NCBI RefSeq assembly: GCF_014652715.1
Contig: NZ_BMZI01000005.1
Coordinates: 159,551 to 223,550 of the forward strand
Source: Salinicola rhizosphaerae
Lineage (GTDB): Bacteria > Pseudomonadota > Gammaproteobacteria > Pseudomonadales > Halomonadaceae
Length of the DNA stretch: 64,000 bases
Direction of reading: 5' to 3'
The position numbers were made by a program, and so were the translations under genes. The notes beneath the pieces are model-generated. The model made no database searches. It was given only the letters and a program-made list of their open reading frames with translations, and was not told the origin of the DNA. This document shows positions 1-11,251 of this stretch, one piece after another (position 1 is the stretch's first letter; each line of letters opens with the position of its first letter).

Positions 1-733
1 CGCTGCCAGCGTGAACGAAGCTGCCCGGCAGCACCTGGACGTAGATGGCCTGGGCGTCGGACTCGGCCAGCGACGAAAGCCTTGGCATATCGACATGCTG
101 CACGTAGCCGATCTGCTCGGACGGCACCGACTTCAGGTTGACCGGCAGCGACTCCGGCATTGCACTGCCGCCGAGATAGGGGTTTTCCATGCGCTGCTCC
201 AGCGCCTGCCGCGCGGCCGTCTCGACCTTGTCGATGGTGTCGCGCACGCGCCCGAGCCGGGTCAGGTAGCCTGCCCATTTGATCAGCTGATAGACCACCA
301 GAACGACGACCACGATCGTCACCGCGAACAGCAGCGAGCGTCCGTCCTCGTCATAGATACCTGCCGCCAGCGCGATGATACCGACGAGACTGAACAGGAA
401 GGCGCCGATAAACGTGGCCAACGTGTTCTGGGTCACGCGGTCTTCGATCAACAGGATGTTGGCGCGCGGGCTGACGTTGCTGGTGGCGGACCCATAGGAG
501 GTGACCATCGCGCTGAGCGAGAACGTCGTCACCGCCAGCATGCTCGACGCCATGATGTTGAGAATGCTGTCGACGGCGCTGGCGCCGACACTGATCGCAC
601 TGGGCACCTCCAGCCACGGCGTGGCGAGCCATGCGACCAGCGCCGTCACCATGCCGGCCAGCGAGTAGAGCGTGGCGCGATACCACAGCGAGCGGTGCAG
701 CCGCTGCCACAGCCAGTGAAGACGTCCTGTCAT
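1..733 (-). CDS. DUF2254 family membrane protein (partial)
   Basis: The gene reads leftward from an ATG at 733 and runs off the left edge, so only the N-terminal 244 residues are visible. The protein has an aromatic N-terminus, a first membrane segment around residues 20-40, a second around 55-80 (MLAVTTFSLSAMVTSY), and two more around 105-125 and 135-150. Then follows a soluble part with an IGYVQHVD stretch. This arrangement and the 'SPRANILLIEDRVTQNTLA' block fit the DUF2254 family of predicted inner-membrane proteins, whose function is unknown. It is divergent from the topoisomerase gene, with about 95 bp between their starts. Confidence 0.8.
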   Translation of the reverse strand, partial: MTGRLHWLWQRLHRSLWYRATLYSLAGMVTALVAWLATPWLEVPSAISVGASAVDSILNIMASSMLAVTTFSLSAMVTSYGSATSNVSPRANILLIEDRVTQNTLATFIGAFLFSLVGIIALAAGIYDEDGRSLLFAVTIVVVVLVVYQLIKWAGYLTRLGRVRDTIDKVETAARQALEQRMENPYLGGSAMPESLPVNLKSVPSEQIGYVQHVDMPRLSSLAESDAQAIYVQVLPGSFVHAGS

Positions 734-829
734 GCCAAATCCTTTTATGAAGTGCTCGGGCCTTAGTCTAGGCGCTGAACTATGCTTGTTGCGCCAATTG
801 AGAGACCGGTTCGGCAAAAGGAGTTTGCC

Positions 830-1840
830 ATGACCACCAGATCCGCCCGGCGCGTGACGCGCCATCGCTGCGGCAAGGGATTCACCTATCGTACGGCCAG
901 CGGCAAGACGCTGACCGACAAGTCCTGGCGCGACTGGATCGCGACGCTGGCGATTCCACCGGCCTGGCGCGACGTCGAGATCGTGCTCGACAAGCAGCAC
1001 CATATCCACGCCACCGGCCGTGACAGCGCCGGACGCAAGCAGTACGTCTACAACGCCGAATGGCGGGAAAAGCGCGAGGTACTCAAGTTCGACCGTATCG
1101 TCGAGTTCGCCCAGCGGCTGACGCCGATGCGGCGCACCACTGGCCAGCATCTCGCGCTCGACGGCATGCCGCGTGAGAAGGTGCTGGCCTGCATGGTGCG
1201 ACTGATCGATAGCGCTTACTTCCGCCCGGGCAGTGAGCGCTATCGCGACGAGAACGAATCCTACGGCTTGACCACCATGCGCTCGAAGCACCTGACCATC
1301 GAGGGTGACGAGCTGATCTTCGACTATCAGGGCAAGAGCGGGCAGCAGCAGCACCGCGTGGTCGAAGATGAGCGGCTGGCCAGGATCGTCGCCGAGCTCG
1401 ATGACATTCCCGGCTACGAGATCTTCAAGTATTTCGACGATGACGGGAACAAGGTGCACGTCGACAGTCACGACCTCAACGACTACATCCATGACGTCAT
1501 GGGCGAACGCTTCAGTGCCAAGGACTTCCGCACCTGGGCCGGCACTTCCATCGCCGCGCTGGCGCTCGAAGAGCTCGGCCCGGGCGAGGACGACAAGACG
1601 AGCGAGAAGAACGTGCGAGAAGCGGTCGAGCGCGTCGCCAAGATGCTCGGCAACACCCCGAGCATCGCCAAGGCCAGCTACATCGACCCACGGGTGGTCG
1701 AGAATTACCTCGACGGCCGCACCCTCGAGCACTTTCGCAAGCTGGTGGAAACGAAGCTCGAGCAGGACGACGAGCTCATCGGGCCGGACGAGCGTGCCAT
1801 ACTCGGCCTGCTGCGTAGTCGTCTGAAATCGGAACGTTGA
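830..1840 (+). CDS. DNA topoisomerase IB (poxvirus/eukaryote-like)
   Basis: A 336-residue type IB topoisomerase. It relaxes DNA by a transient 3'-phosphotyrosyl nick without ATP. The N-terminal domain has the family-typical 'RDVEIVLDKQHHIHATGRD' region. The catalytic domain holds 'LTTMRSKH' and 'FSAKDFRTWAGT', which carries the second conserved arginine. The nucleophile should be Tyr284 in ASYIDPRVVENY, by alignment with the family. I chose the ATG at 830 because AAAGGAG lies just upstream; an in-frame ATG at 782 would add 16 residues and has no good ribosome site. These enzymes are scattered in bacteria, and the physiological role here is not shown by the context. Confidence 0.93.
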   Translation: MTTRSARRVTRHRCGKGFTYRTASGKTLTDKSWRDWIATLAIPPAWRDVEIVLDKQHHIHATGRDSAGRKQYVYNAEWREKREVLKFDRIVEFAQRLTPMRRTTGQHLALDGMPREKVLACMVRLIDSAYFRPGSERYRDENESYGLTTMRSKHLTIEGDELIFDYQGKSGQQQHRVVEDERLARIVAELDDIPGYEIFKYFDDDGNKVHVDSHDLNDYIHDVMGERFSAKDFRTWAGTSIAALALEELGPGEDDKTSEKNVREAVERVAKMLGNTPSIAKASYIDPRVVENYLDGRTLEHFRKLVETKLEQDDELIGPDERAILGLLRSRLKSER

Positions 1841-1930
1841 ACGCTATCCCGCTCGACGTAACGGTAATCGACGCCGCAAGTAAGCAGATGCTAAAAGAGA
1901 AGGTCATTTTCCACTGTCAGGGATCGCCCC

Positions 1931-3001
1931 ATGAGCCACGCCGACACGACATTCGATACCGTCGTCTACGTCACCAACGCCGGGGACGGCACCATCGGCA
2001 GCTATGGCCTCGATCGACAGGCTCAGCGGCTGGTGCCGATGGCGACGACGCCAGCGGCTGAGAACGTGATGCCGCTGGCGCTGAGTCCGGATCGTCGCTT
2101 CCTTTACGCCGGCGTGCGCAGCGAACCGCTGCGAGCGCTGAGTTTTCGCATCGAGCCCGACGGCACGCTGAGCGAGCTTAGTAGTGGCGCGCTCGAGGGC
2201 AGCATGGCCTATATCGAAACCGATCGCAGCGGTCGCTACCTGCTCGCGGCGTCCTACGGCGGCAGCGTCGTCAGCACGAGCCCCATCGACGAGCACGGCG
2301 TCGTCGGTGACGCGCTGGAGACGCTTCCCTCCGGCAAGAGCGCTCACGCCATCGCCGCCACACCCGACAACCGGTACGTTTTCGCCACCCACCTCGGCGA
2401 CGACACGCTGGCGCAGTACCGCTTCGAGGACGGCACGTTGACGCCGAACGACCCTCCCCTGGTCGACGTCGAATCCGGCTCCGGTCCTCGCCACTTCGTG
2501 TTCGCGCCCAACGGCCGTTTCGTTTTCGTGCTCGGCGAATTCAGCGGCAGCGTGACGACTTTCGCCCTGGATGCCGAGAGCGGCACCCTGAGCCATGTCG
2601 CCGTCTGCAGCGCGCTGCCCGATTCGATGGCGCTGGCTCCCGGCATGCCGCAGGAGAACATCCCGGCGGGCGATGACACGCAGCGCATCTGGGCGGCTGA
2701 TATCCATATCACGCCCGATGGACGCCATCTCTACGTTTCCGAGCGCACCAGCAGCACCTTGAGCACGCTGCGAGTCGATCCCGACTCCGGCCAGCTCGAA
2801 TTCATCGCCAGTCAGCCGACGGTGAAACAGCCGCGTGGTTTCGAGATCGACCCCACTGGGCGCTACCTGGTGGCCGTTGGCGAGCGCAGCGATCACCTGA
2901 TCCTGTACGCCATCGATCCGGCGAGCGGCACACTCGAGCACCTGAGCGAGGCCCCGGTGGGTGCCAAGGCCAACTGGGTCGAGATCGTGGCCTTCGACTG
3001 A
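1931..3001 (+). CDS. pgl: 6-phosphogluconolactonase, beta-propeller type
   Basis: A 356-residue protein of the lactonase (YbhE-like) family, a seven-bladed beta-propeller. It is expected to hydrolyse 6-phosphoglucono-1,5-lactone in the oxidative pentose phosphate or Entner-Doudoroff route, in the cytoplasm. The blade pattern recurs through the protein: 'LALSPDRRFLYAG', 'HAIAATPDNRYVFATHLG', 'RHFVFAPNGRFVFVLGE', 'DIHITPDGRHLYVSER', 'GFEIDPTGRYLVAVGE'. Full length for the family. It stands alone between topoisomerase IB and isocitrate dehydrogenase. Some family members act on other lactones, so the substrate is inferred. Confidence 0.85.
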   Translation: MSHADTTFDTVVYVTNAGDGTIGSYGLDRQAQRLVPMATTPAAENVMPLALSPDRRFLYAGVRSEPLRALSFRIEPDGTLSELSSGALEGSMAYIETDRSGRYLLAASYGGSVVSTSPIDEHGVVGDALETLPSGKSAHAIAATPDNRYVFATHLGDDTLAQYRFEDGTLTPNDPPLVDVESGSGPRHFVFAPNGRFVFVLGEFSGSVTTFALDAESGTLSHVAVCSALPDSMALAPGMPQENIPAGDDTQRIWAADIHITPDGRHLYVSERTSSTLSTLRVDPDSGQLEFIASQPTVKQPRGFEIDPTGRYLVAVGERSDHLILYAIDPASGTLEHLSEAPVGAKANWVEIVAFD

Positions 3002-3008
3002 CACCCAG

Positions 3009-3087
3009 GCTCTTTGATGGCAGTCCAAAGCCCTTGAATGGCAGCCCACAGCCCTTTAATGGCAGTCAAAAGCCCTTTGAATGCGCG
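3009..3087. repeat. 21-bp tandem repeat upstream of icd
   Basis: Three consecutive 21-bp units start at 3009, 3030 and 3051, and a degenerate fourth starts at 3072. The shared core is GCCCTTTRATGGCAGTC. The units lie in the 230-bp gap between pgl and icd, directly before the icd promoter region. Their regular two-turn spacing could stack a DNA-binding protein on one face, but this is only an inference. Confidence 0.75.
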
Positions 3088-3103
3088 TGACACCGCGCGC
3101 TGT

Positions 3104-3139
3104 TATACTCTTGGCCCGTTCCAAGTTGTCGACAACTTG
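3104..3139 (+). promoter_or_regulatory. icd promoter -10 and 18-bp operator-like palindrome
   Basis: A good -10 hexamer TATACT lies at 3104-3109; I see no convincing -35. A perfect 18-bp palindrome, CAAGTTGTCGACAACTTG, follows at 3122-3139, where the transcript would just have begun. The inner TTGTCGACAA resembles half-sites used by FCD-type GntR repressors. A repressor bound here would block icd transcription; the identity of the regulator is unknown. Confidence 0.55.
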
Positions 3140-3156
3140 TGACAGCGGTCGAATGA

Positions 3157-5469
<2,313 letters not shown>

Positions 5470-5532
5470 TCGGAGCGCCGGTACCGCCGGGTACCGGCTC
5501 TCCGGGCTGGAGCGTTCAAAGTAGCCTGAAAG

Positions 5533-5565
5533 AAACGGGCCCGTGCCAATGGCACGGGCCCGTTT
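5533..5565. terminator. Bidirectional intrinsic terminator between icd and cstA-like gene
   Basis: A perfect 15-bp stem with a 3-nt AAT loop (left arm 5533-5547, right arm 5551-5565). The stem starts with AAA and ends with TTT, so it can act in both directions. It lies between two convergent genes. Confidence 0.9.
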
Positions 5566-5610
5566 GTATTGCTGCCCGGTGACCCCGTTGGATCATCGGG
5601 CAAAAGTGCC

Positions 5611-7083
5611 TCAGCTCGTCGCGAGTGACGAGTTCGACTTGCCACCGAAGGCCGCCGGCACTTCCGGCTCGTCGACCGCGAAGATGCCGCCGCTCAATCG
5701 GCGCACGCGCTTCATGAACAGCGCAATGCAGATCAGCGTGCCGATGGCGGCAACCACATAGCTCACCTGCAGCGTCAGGCCGAAGCCGATCGGCGCATAC
5801 GCCAGATAGGTGAAGGTCGCCATGGTCATGAACAGCGCCGGAATCAGCGTGATCAGGTACGGCTTGCGCGAGAGAACGAGATACATGGTCGCGACCCACA
5901 GCGCGATGACAGCCGTCGTCTGGTTCGCCCAGGAGAAGTAGCGCCACAGCAGGGTGAAGTCCATGTGCGTCAGCGCATACGACACCACGAACAGCGGTGC
6001 CGCAATCAGCAGACGCCTTACCAGCGGGCGCTGGTCGATCTTCAGATAGTCGGCGATGATCATGCGCGCACTGCGGAACGCCGTGTCGCCCGATGTGATC
6101 GGCAGCACGATGACACCGAGGATTGCCAGCGTGCCGCCAATCGCCCCGAGCATCGTGGTCGAGACTTCGCTGACTACCGCCGCCGGGCCACCCGCCGCCA
6201 GCACGTCGGAGAGCGTGTGGTCACCGTGGAACAGGCTCATCGCGGCCGCCGCCCAGATCATCGCGATGACGCCTTCGGTGATCATCATGCCGTAGAAGAT
6301 CTTGCGCCCATTACCCTCGTTCTCGGTGGTGCGCGAGATGATCGGCGTCTGCGTGGCGTGGAAGCCGGAGAGCGCCCCGCAGGAGATGGTCAAGAAGAGC
6401 AGCGGGAAGATCGGGGCACCTTCAGGGTGCATGTTCTGGAACGACAGTTCCGGAATCGGCGCGCCGGTAAAGATCAGACCGAGGCCGACGCCGAGCGCAC
6501 TGAACAACAGCAGTGCACCGAAGTAAGGGTAGATTCGGCCGATGACCTTATCGATCGGCAGTAGCGTCGCCAGCAGATAGTAGGCGAAGATCACCAGCGT
6601 GATCAGCGTCAGCGAAATCGGCGTCATGTTGGCGAGCAAGGCCGCGGGCGAGGTCACGAAGACGGTACCAACCAGCAGCAAAAGCAGAATGGCAAACCCG
6701 TTGACCACGTGTTTCATCGCCTTGCCGAGGAACTTGCCCGCTAGCTGCGGCAGATGCGCGCCGTGGTTGCGAATCGAGATCATCCCGGTCAGGTAGTCAT
6801 GCACGGCGCCCGCGAAGATGCAGCCGATCACGATCCAGAAGAACGCGACGGGGCCGTAAAGCGCACCAAGAATGGGGCCGAATATCGGGCCGACACCGGC
6901 AATATTGAGCAGCTGGATCAGCGAATTGCGTGTGGTGTTCATCGGCACGTAGTCGATGTCGTCACGCATGGTGAACGCCGGCGTACGCCGCTTGCGGTCG
7001 GTCACGAAGACCCGTTCCACGAATTTTCCGTACGTGAAGTAGCCTGCTATCAGCAGCAGGATCGATGCGATGAATGTGATCAT
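5611..7083 (-). CDS. CstA-family peptide/pyruvate transporter, short form
   Basis: A 490-residue polytopic inner-membrane protein of the carbon-starvation CstA family. The N-terminal 'LLIAGYFTYGKFVERVF' and the following 'DYVPMNTTRNSLIQLLNIAGVGPIFGPI' block are diagnostic. Members import pyruvate or peptides. The well-known E. coli proteins are about 700 residues, so this is the shorter subfamily. I chose the ATG at 7083 because it gives the conserved MITF start; a TTG at 7149 would add 22 residues not seen in the family. No sensor kinase pair is adjacent, so the substrate is not indicated by context. Confidence 0.87.
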   Translation of the reverse strand: MITFIASILLLIAGYFTYGKFVERVFVTDRKRRTPAFTMRDDIDYVPMNTTRNSLIQLLNIAGVGPIFGPILGALYGPVAFFWIVIGCIFAGAVHDYLTGMISIRNHGAHLPQLAGKFLGKAMKHVVNGFAILLLLLVGTVFVTSPAALLANMTPISLTLITLVIFAYYLLATLLPIDKVIGRIYPYFGALLLFSALGVGLGLIFTGAPIPELSFQNMHPEGAPIFPLLFLTISCGALSGFHATQTPIISRTTENEGNGRKIFYGMMITEGVIAMIWAAAAMSLFHGDHTLSDVLAAGGPAAVVSEVSTTMLGAIGGTLAILGVIVLPITSGDTAFRSARMIIADYLKIDQRPLVRRLLIAAPLFVVSYALTHMDFTLLWRYFSWANQTTAVIALWVATMYLVLSRKPYLITLIPALFMTMATFTYLAYAPIGFGLTLQVSYVVAAIGTLICIALFMKRVRRLSGGIFAVDEPEVPAAFGGKSNSSLATS

Positions 7084-7298
7084 TTTGGGTCCCTGAAACA
7101 GAAGAAACGCCTTTTGAGCGTTCGACGGGAACGTCACTCGACCGATCAAGGCCGCAGCTTCGTCATTCAGGCGCTAATTTACGAATGTCGCTAATCGATT
7201 ACAGCTAGACTTTAGTGGCAACATCACGGTAAATCCGCTTGTCTGTCAGGCACCGCTCACGCATTCTTGGCCTTTCCCGACACCTGCCCTTCTGCCGC

Positions 7299-8060
7299 AT
7301 GATGAAAAACTCCATCGCCGTCTGGCTGATCGCTTTGACGACCGCCCTGTCATCCCTTCAGGGGGCCGCCGCCGAGCCTCACACTGCCGGCATGATGGCG
7401 CGCGTCGATACCGGCACTTTGACCTCTGCCGACACGCTGACGCGCCTGGCCCCGGATGCCGACCCCGAAGTGCTCGCCCTCGGCCTGGCAACCATGCAGT
7501 GTGCGCAACTTCACGGCGTCGCCGAAGACGCCAAGCGTCTCGCGATCATCGACTACAGCCGCTCTTCACTGACGCCGAGACTCTGGGTATTCGACCTTGA
7601 GCGGGGAACGTTGCTTTTTCACGAGGTTGTCGCTCACGGTCAGGGGTCGGGTGGCAACGTACCGGATCGATTTTCCAACGAAGAAGGCTCGCACGCTTCG
7701 AGTCTGGGACTCTTCGTGACTCGCCAGACCTATGAAGGCAAGCATGGAGAGTCCCTGCGACTGGATGGCCTCGAGCCAGGTTTCAACGATGCGGCGATGA
7801 GCCGGGCGATCGTGATTCACGGCGCGGACTACGTGAATCCGGCTCTTGGCGAACGCCAGGGCCGTCTCGGGCGCAGCTGGGGCTGTCCAGCGCTCCGACC
7901 GGGGATCGCCGGCGACGTCATCGAGTCACTCAAGAACGGTCAGTTCGTCTTCTCTTACTATCCGGCACGGGACTGGTTGACCCGTTCAGCACTGACGCAG
8001 TGTGGTCTTGCCAAAGTCGAACAGACCGGTGGTGACGCAAGACTGCTGGGGTCACGCTGA
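7299..8060 (+). CDS. Secreted L,D-transpeptidase-like protein (YkuD_2 type)
   Basis: A 253-residue exported protein. Residues 1 to about 27 form a signal peptide (KNSIAVWLIALTTALSSLQG, then AAAEP). The catalytic region carries 'LGLFVTRQTYEGKHG', 'SRAIVIHGADYVNP' and 'GRSWGCPALRP'; the His and Cys match the murein L,D-transpeptidase catalytic family (PF13645). The expected role is peptidoglycan cross-link formation or remodelling in the periplasm. I chose the ATG at 7299 because it begins the signal peptide; the upstream in-frame codons do not look like coding sequence. A second L,D-transpeptidase follows 145 bp downstream. Confidence 0.85.
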   Translation: MMKNSIAVWLIALTTALSSLQGAAAEPHTAGMMARVDTGTLTSADTLTRLAPDADPEVLALGLATMQCAQLHGVAEDAKRLAIIDYSRSSLTPRLWVFDLERGTLLFHEVVAHGQGSGGNVPDRFSNEEGSHASSLGLFVTRQTYEGKHGESLRLDGLEPGFNDAAMSRAIVIHGADYVNPALGERQGRLGRSWGCPALRPGIAGDVIESLKNGQFVFSYYPARDWLTRSALTQCGLAKVEQTGGDARLLGSR

Positions 8061-8205
8061 CGGCGGCCGACAGCGCCTCGACATCGGTGCCTCGCGATCG
8101 GATCGTCGGGACCGGCTGACCGATAACCTCACCGGGTTGCGCTACCGCAATCGCTGACTCACGCTTGAGAGAGATCACGGACCGTCGTCCAACAGGAGTG
8201 TCGTC

Positions 8206-9291
8206 ATGTGGAACCGCGGCGCCATCATCGCCCTTGTCGCTCTACTCCTCTCCTCGACCGTTCAGGCCGCGCCGTTCTGGGGGGAGAAGCAGTCTCGTCC
8301 GGTCGACACGCCACTGGTCGATCTCGCGCCGGGCGCGTGGATCTGGGGCGGTGACGACAAACGAGGCGGCCCGATGGCGGTCATCGTCAGCCTGACCGAG
8401 CAACGAGCCTACGTCTATCGCAATGGCATTCTGATTGGCGTCACCACGGTCAGTACCGGTCGTCCCGGCTACGAAACGCCAACCGGCGTCTTTACCGTGC
8501 TGCAGAAGGACAAGGACCACCACTCGAATCTTTACGGCAACGCGCCGATGCCCTATCAGCAGCGCCTGACCTGGGATGGTATCGCTCTGCATGCGGGCGG
8601 CCTGCCCGGCTACCCGGAGTCTCATGGCTGCGTTCATCTTCCGACGGAGTTCGCGCGGCTGCTGTTCGACGCCTCCAATCTCGGTATGACGGTCGTCGTC
8701 TCCCAGGCGGACAAGGCACCGATCTCCGTCGTTCACCCCGGGCCGCTCAGCCCGATCGATGCAACGACCGGCGCCGATCTCGACATCCCGAGGCTCGCCG
8801 ACGGCAGTGCGTGGCGCTGGTCGGAAGACGCGCCGACCGACGGCCCCGTCTCACTCGTCTTGAGCCGCAGCGATCGCCTGCTGGTGGTCTACCGCAACGG
8901 CCACGAAATCGGCCGCTCGCGCGTCGAGCTGGCAGAGCCGGGCAGGATTTCCGGTACCCGCGCCTACATCGTGGCAAGCGATGCCGCTAACGCCGGCCAC
9001 TACACGCCCTCTTCGGCACCGGCCACCGAGACATCGCCGAAGATGCCGAACTGGATCGCCATCGGCGTTCCCGGTTACCGGGAAGCCTCAGGCCAACGTG
9101 TCCCCGCCGAGGTCGTCAATCAGGTGAGAGTGCCGGATGGTTTCAAGGCCCGCGCACTACCCCTGCTGACCCCAGGCACCGTGCTGGTCGCGACCGACGC
9201 GCACTTCTCGACGCAGACCAGCGGCGAACATCTGCGCGTTATCGACAGCGCGGCACCGCACAGCTGGCTGGACGACATCCTTACCGAGTAA
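8206..9291 (+). CDS. L,D-transpeptidase (YkuD domain)
   Basis: A 361-residue periplasmic protein with an N-terminal signal peptide (to about residue 22, VQAAPF). The YkuD domain spans roughly residues 50-165. Its signature runs from His129 (LHAGG) to SHGCVHLP near residue 140, giving the catalytic Cys. YkuD enzymes form 3-3 peptidoglycan cross-links or attach lipoproteins. The C-terminal half (170-361) partly repeats the N-terminal strand pattern ('LVLSRSDRLLVVYRNGHEIGRSRVEL' echoes 'VIVSLTEQRAYVYRNGILIGVTTVST') but lacks a second Cys motif, so it looks like a degenerate duplicated YkuD fold. The start follows AACAGGAG. Confidence 0.9.
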   Translation: MWNRGAIIALVALLLSSTVQAAPFWGEKQSRPVDTPLVDLAPGAWIWGGDDKRGGPMAVIVSLTEQRAYVYRNGILIGVTTVSTGRPGYETPTGVFTVLQKDKDHHSNLYGNAPMPYQQRLTWDGIALHAGGLPGYPESHGCVHLPTEFARLLFDASNLGMTVVVSQADKAPISVVHPGPLSPIDATTGADLDIPRLADGSAWRWSEDAPTDGPVSLVLSRSDRLLVVYRNGHEIGRSRVELAEPGRISGTRAYIVASDAANAGHYTPSSAPATETSPKMPNWIAIGVPGYREASGQRVPAEVVNQVRVPDGFKARALPLLTPGTVLVATDAHFSTQTSGEHLRVIDSAAPHSWLDDILTE

Positions 9292-9401
9292 CGCGGCGCA
9301 GCCTCTCTGCGACATTCGGTGACTGGCGCGCGCGATCACGCTGGCATAAGTTGACAGCTCGATGATCATTCTCTGAACGCTCGACCAGCTGGGAGGTGAC
9401 C

Positions 9402-9905
9402 ATGTTCCAATCTCTGCTCGTTCCCATCGACGGTTCCGCCGATTCCCATGTCGCCCTCAACGTGGCGTGCCAGCTCGCCGCTCCGGTTCAGGGCAAGCTC
9501 TACCTGCTCAACGTGCGCGACCCGTACCCGCAGCTCCATCGTGGCGAGATGCTGAGCGTCGAGGCAGCCATCAAGGCCGCGTCGGTCGAAACCGCCGCCC
9601 GCGAAGGAAAAGCCCTGCTCGACGCCGCTCTCGACACGCTGCCCTCGTTTCCGGGCTACAACGGCGAATTCGATACGCTGATCAAGCAGGGCAGCCCAGC
9701 GCGGGTGATCGTCGACGAAGCCGAGAGACTAGGTGTCGATGCGATCGTCATGGGCAGCCGCGGGCTCGGACAGTTCAAGGGCCTGATGATCGGCAGCGTC
9801 TCGCACAAGGTGACGCACGTTGCCAATTGCCGCGTAATCTGCGTGCACGAGACGCCGACGCGTCATGCAACCCACGCACCACACGAATTCGTCGACTTCG
9901 ATTGA
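9402..9905 (+). CDS. Universal stress protein UspA family
   Basis: A 167-residue single-domain Usp protein, cytoplasmic. It opens with 'LLVPIDGSADSHVAL' and ends with the nucleotide-binding motif G-x2-G-x9-G-S in 'GSRGLGQFKGLMIGSVS', so it is the ATP-binding type. Usp proteins help cells survive stress; the specific role is unknown. The ATG at 9402 sits five bases after GGAGG, which is better than the in-frame GTG at 9396 inside that ribosome site. A DksA-like zinc-finger gene follows after 17 bp and is probably co-transcribed. Confidence 0.92.
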   Translation: MFQSLLVPIDGSADSHVALNVACQLAAPVQGKLYLLNVRDPYPQLHRGEMLSVEAAIKAASVETAAREGKALLDAALDTLPSFPGYNGEFDTLIKQGSPARVIVDEAERLGVDAIVMGSRGLGQFKGLMIGSVSHKVTHVANCRVICVHETPTRHATHAPHEFVDFD

Positions 9906-9922
9906 CGACGGGAGAAATCGCC

Positions 9923-10192
9923 ATGGCAAGCGGATGGGCAAAGGATGGTGCCGTCCAGGATCAGATCGACAGTACGGTCGAGGACGGCATCCAGGAAGCC
10001 AGAGAGCGACTCAAACGAAACGGGCCCAGTCTGAGCCACTGCGAAGCGTGCGAGGCGCCGATCCCCCAGGCACGCCGAGAAGCGGTTCCCGGCGTGAGAC
10101 TCTGCATCCAGTGCCAGGCGCTCGAGGACAAACGCCAAGGGCATCACGCCGGCTACAACCGGCGCGGCAGCAAGGACAGTCAACTTCGCTGA
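9923..10192 (+). CDS. DksA/TraR C4-type zinc-finger protein (YbiI-like)
   Basis: An 89-residue protein with a C-terminal zinc finger, CEAC about residue 38 and CIQC about residue 60, preceded by a helix ('VQDQIDSTVEDGIQEARERL'). This matches the short YbiI-like members of the DksA/TraR family, which approach RNA polymerase through its secondary channel. It lacks the long coiled coil of DksA, so direct control of transcription is unproven. A GGGAG ribosome site precedes the ATG. It is probably in one operon with the Usp gene. Confidence 0.85.
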   Translation: MASGWAKDGAVQDQIDSTVEDGIQEARERLKRNGPSLSHCEACEAPIPQARREAVPGVRLCIQCQALEDKRQGHHAGYNRRGSKDSQLR

Positions 10193-10213
10193 TCCCGAGC
10201 GCCGGCGGATTGT

Positions 10214-11251
10214 TCAAGCAGGCTGCGCAGCCTGGCTTCGGGCTTCCGATTGCAGTAGACCGATAAGATCCCAGATCGCACGTTTGTAGATCTCGCGCTC
10301 CCGCTCGAGCGACATCGCCTCCGCCTCCCCTCGGGACACCGCACTCGTCGCCTGCGTGCCGAAGACGGCGTCGAAGTCCGTGCCGGGAAAGAAGTGACGA
10401 TGCAGCCGCCGATTCTCTTCCTCGTGATGCGCCATGATGCTGATGGCGTCTTCGGGAGACATGAAGGCACTTTCGCGCCGGAACAGCTCGCTGCCAGGGC
10501 CAAGCAACTTGAGGAGACGCTGCTTGAGATCGTCATCGTGGATATCCCGAAACAGCTCTCGCTTCTCCGCGAGCACCTCGCACAGATAGGGATTCCAGCT
10601 CACGTTGCTGCGCGTCTTGTCGAAATCCAGCGCTGCCGTGTCGCCCATCAGTCGATGGAAAAAGTCAGTCAGCAAGTCCCCCTCGCGCAGCGCATGACGA
10701 TCGAGCGGCACGACGGCCACCTGGTTCGCACCGTAGATCTGCCCGAATACCTGTGAAACCGCCCAGAAGTGCGGGTTGCTGCGCTTTCTCGCTTCCTCGA
10801 GATAGGTCGCGAAAGACTTGCCCTGCTTGAACCCCCACTGCTGCCAGGCAGACAGTAGGTACTCGTCCTGACGGCGGATGTAGTAAACCACTTCGACCGA
10901 CTCGAACGTCTCCGCCAGCAGGCCGTGGATCGCGCGACCGATAGGCCCCATCAAATGGTTGATGAGATTCTCGGCAGAAATCAGGAAGGTCCCGTCTCGC
11001 CATGACGACGACTCCCGCCAGGCGTTGAGTCGCGATGCGAGCGGCTGCATATCCTGGGTTTCCATGAGCCGGCGAAAAAACTCTCTAGGCGTCTCGCCGT
11101 GGGGGCTGAACCCCGGCTCGCCGGGAAGCCGCAGCTCATGGTCAGGTACCACGATCCCCCGCTCGGCCAGCGGCGCGCGGTTGCGGATGATCGCTTTCTG
11201 AATGCTCGTCGAACCGCACTTGGCATGTCCGGGGTGAAGGAATAACTTCAT
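10214..11251 (-). CDS. Sulfotransferase-like P-loop protein
   Basis: A 345-residue protein beginning 'MKLFLHPGHAKCGSTSIQKA'. The GHAKCGSTS loop resembles the 5'-phosphosulfate-binding loop of PAPS-dependent sulfotransferases, and 'VVYYIRRQDEYLLSAWQQW' resembles their 3'-phosphate-binding strand. The acceptor is unknown; relatives often sit in cell-surface polysaccharide regions, but no such genes are next to it here. I chose the ATG at 11251, with GAGG upstream, because it puts the P-loop strand at the N-terminus as in the family; a further upstream start would add 30 basic residues. Confidence 0.68.
   Translation of the reverse strand: MKLFLHPGHAKCGSTSIQKAIIRNRAPLAERGIVVPDHELRLPGEPGFSPHGETPREFFRRLMETQDMQPLASRLNAWRESSSWRDGTFLISAENLINHLMGPIGRAIHGLLAETFESVEVVYYIRRQDEYLLSAWQQWGFKQGKSFATYLEEARKRSNPHFWAVSQVFGQIYGANQVAVVPLDRHALREGDLLTDFFHRLMGDTAALDFDKTRSNVSWNPYLCEVLAEKRELFRDIHDDDLKQRLLKLLGPGSELFRRESAFMSPEDAISIMAHHEEENRRLHRHFFPGTDFDAVFGTQATSAVSRGEAEAMSLEREREIYKRAIWDLIGLLQSEARSQAAQPA

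Noticed and set aside
1904-3049. Antisense open frame over the lactonase gene
   Set aside because: A shadow of a clearly conserved beta-propeller protein.
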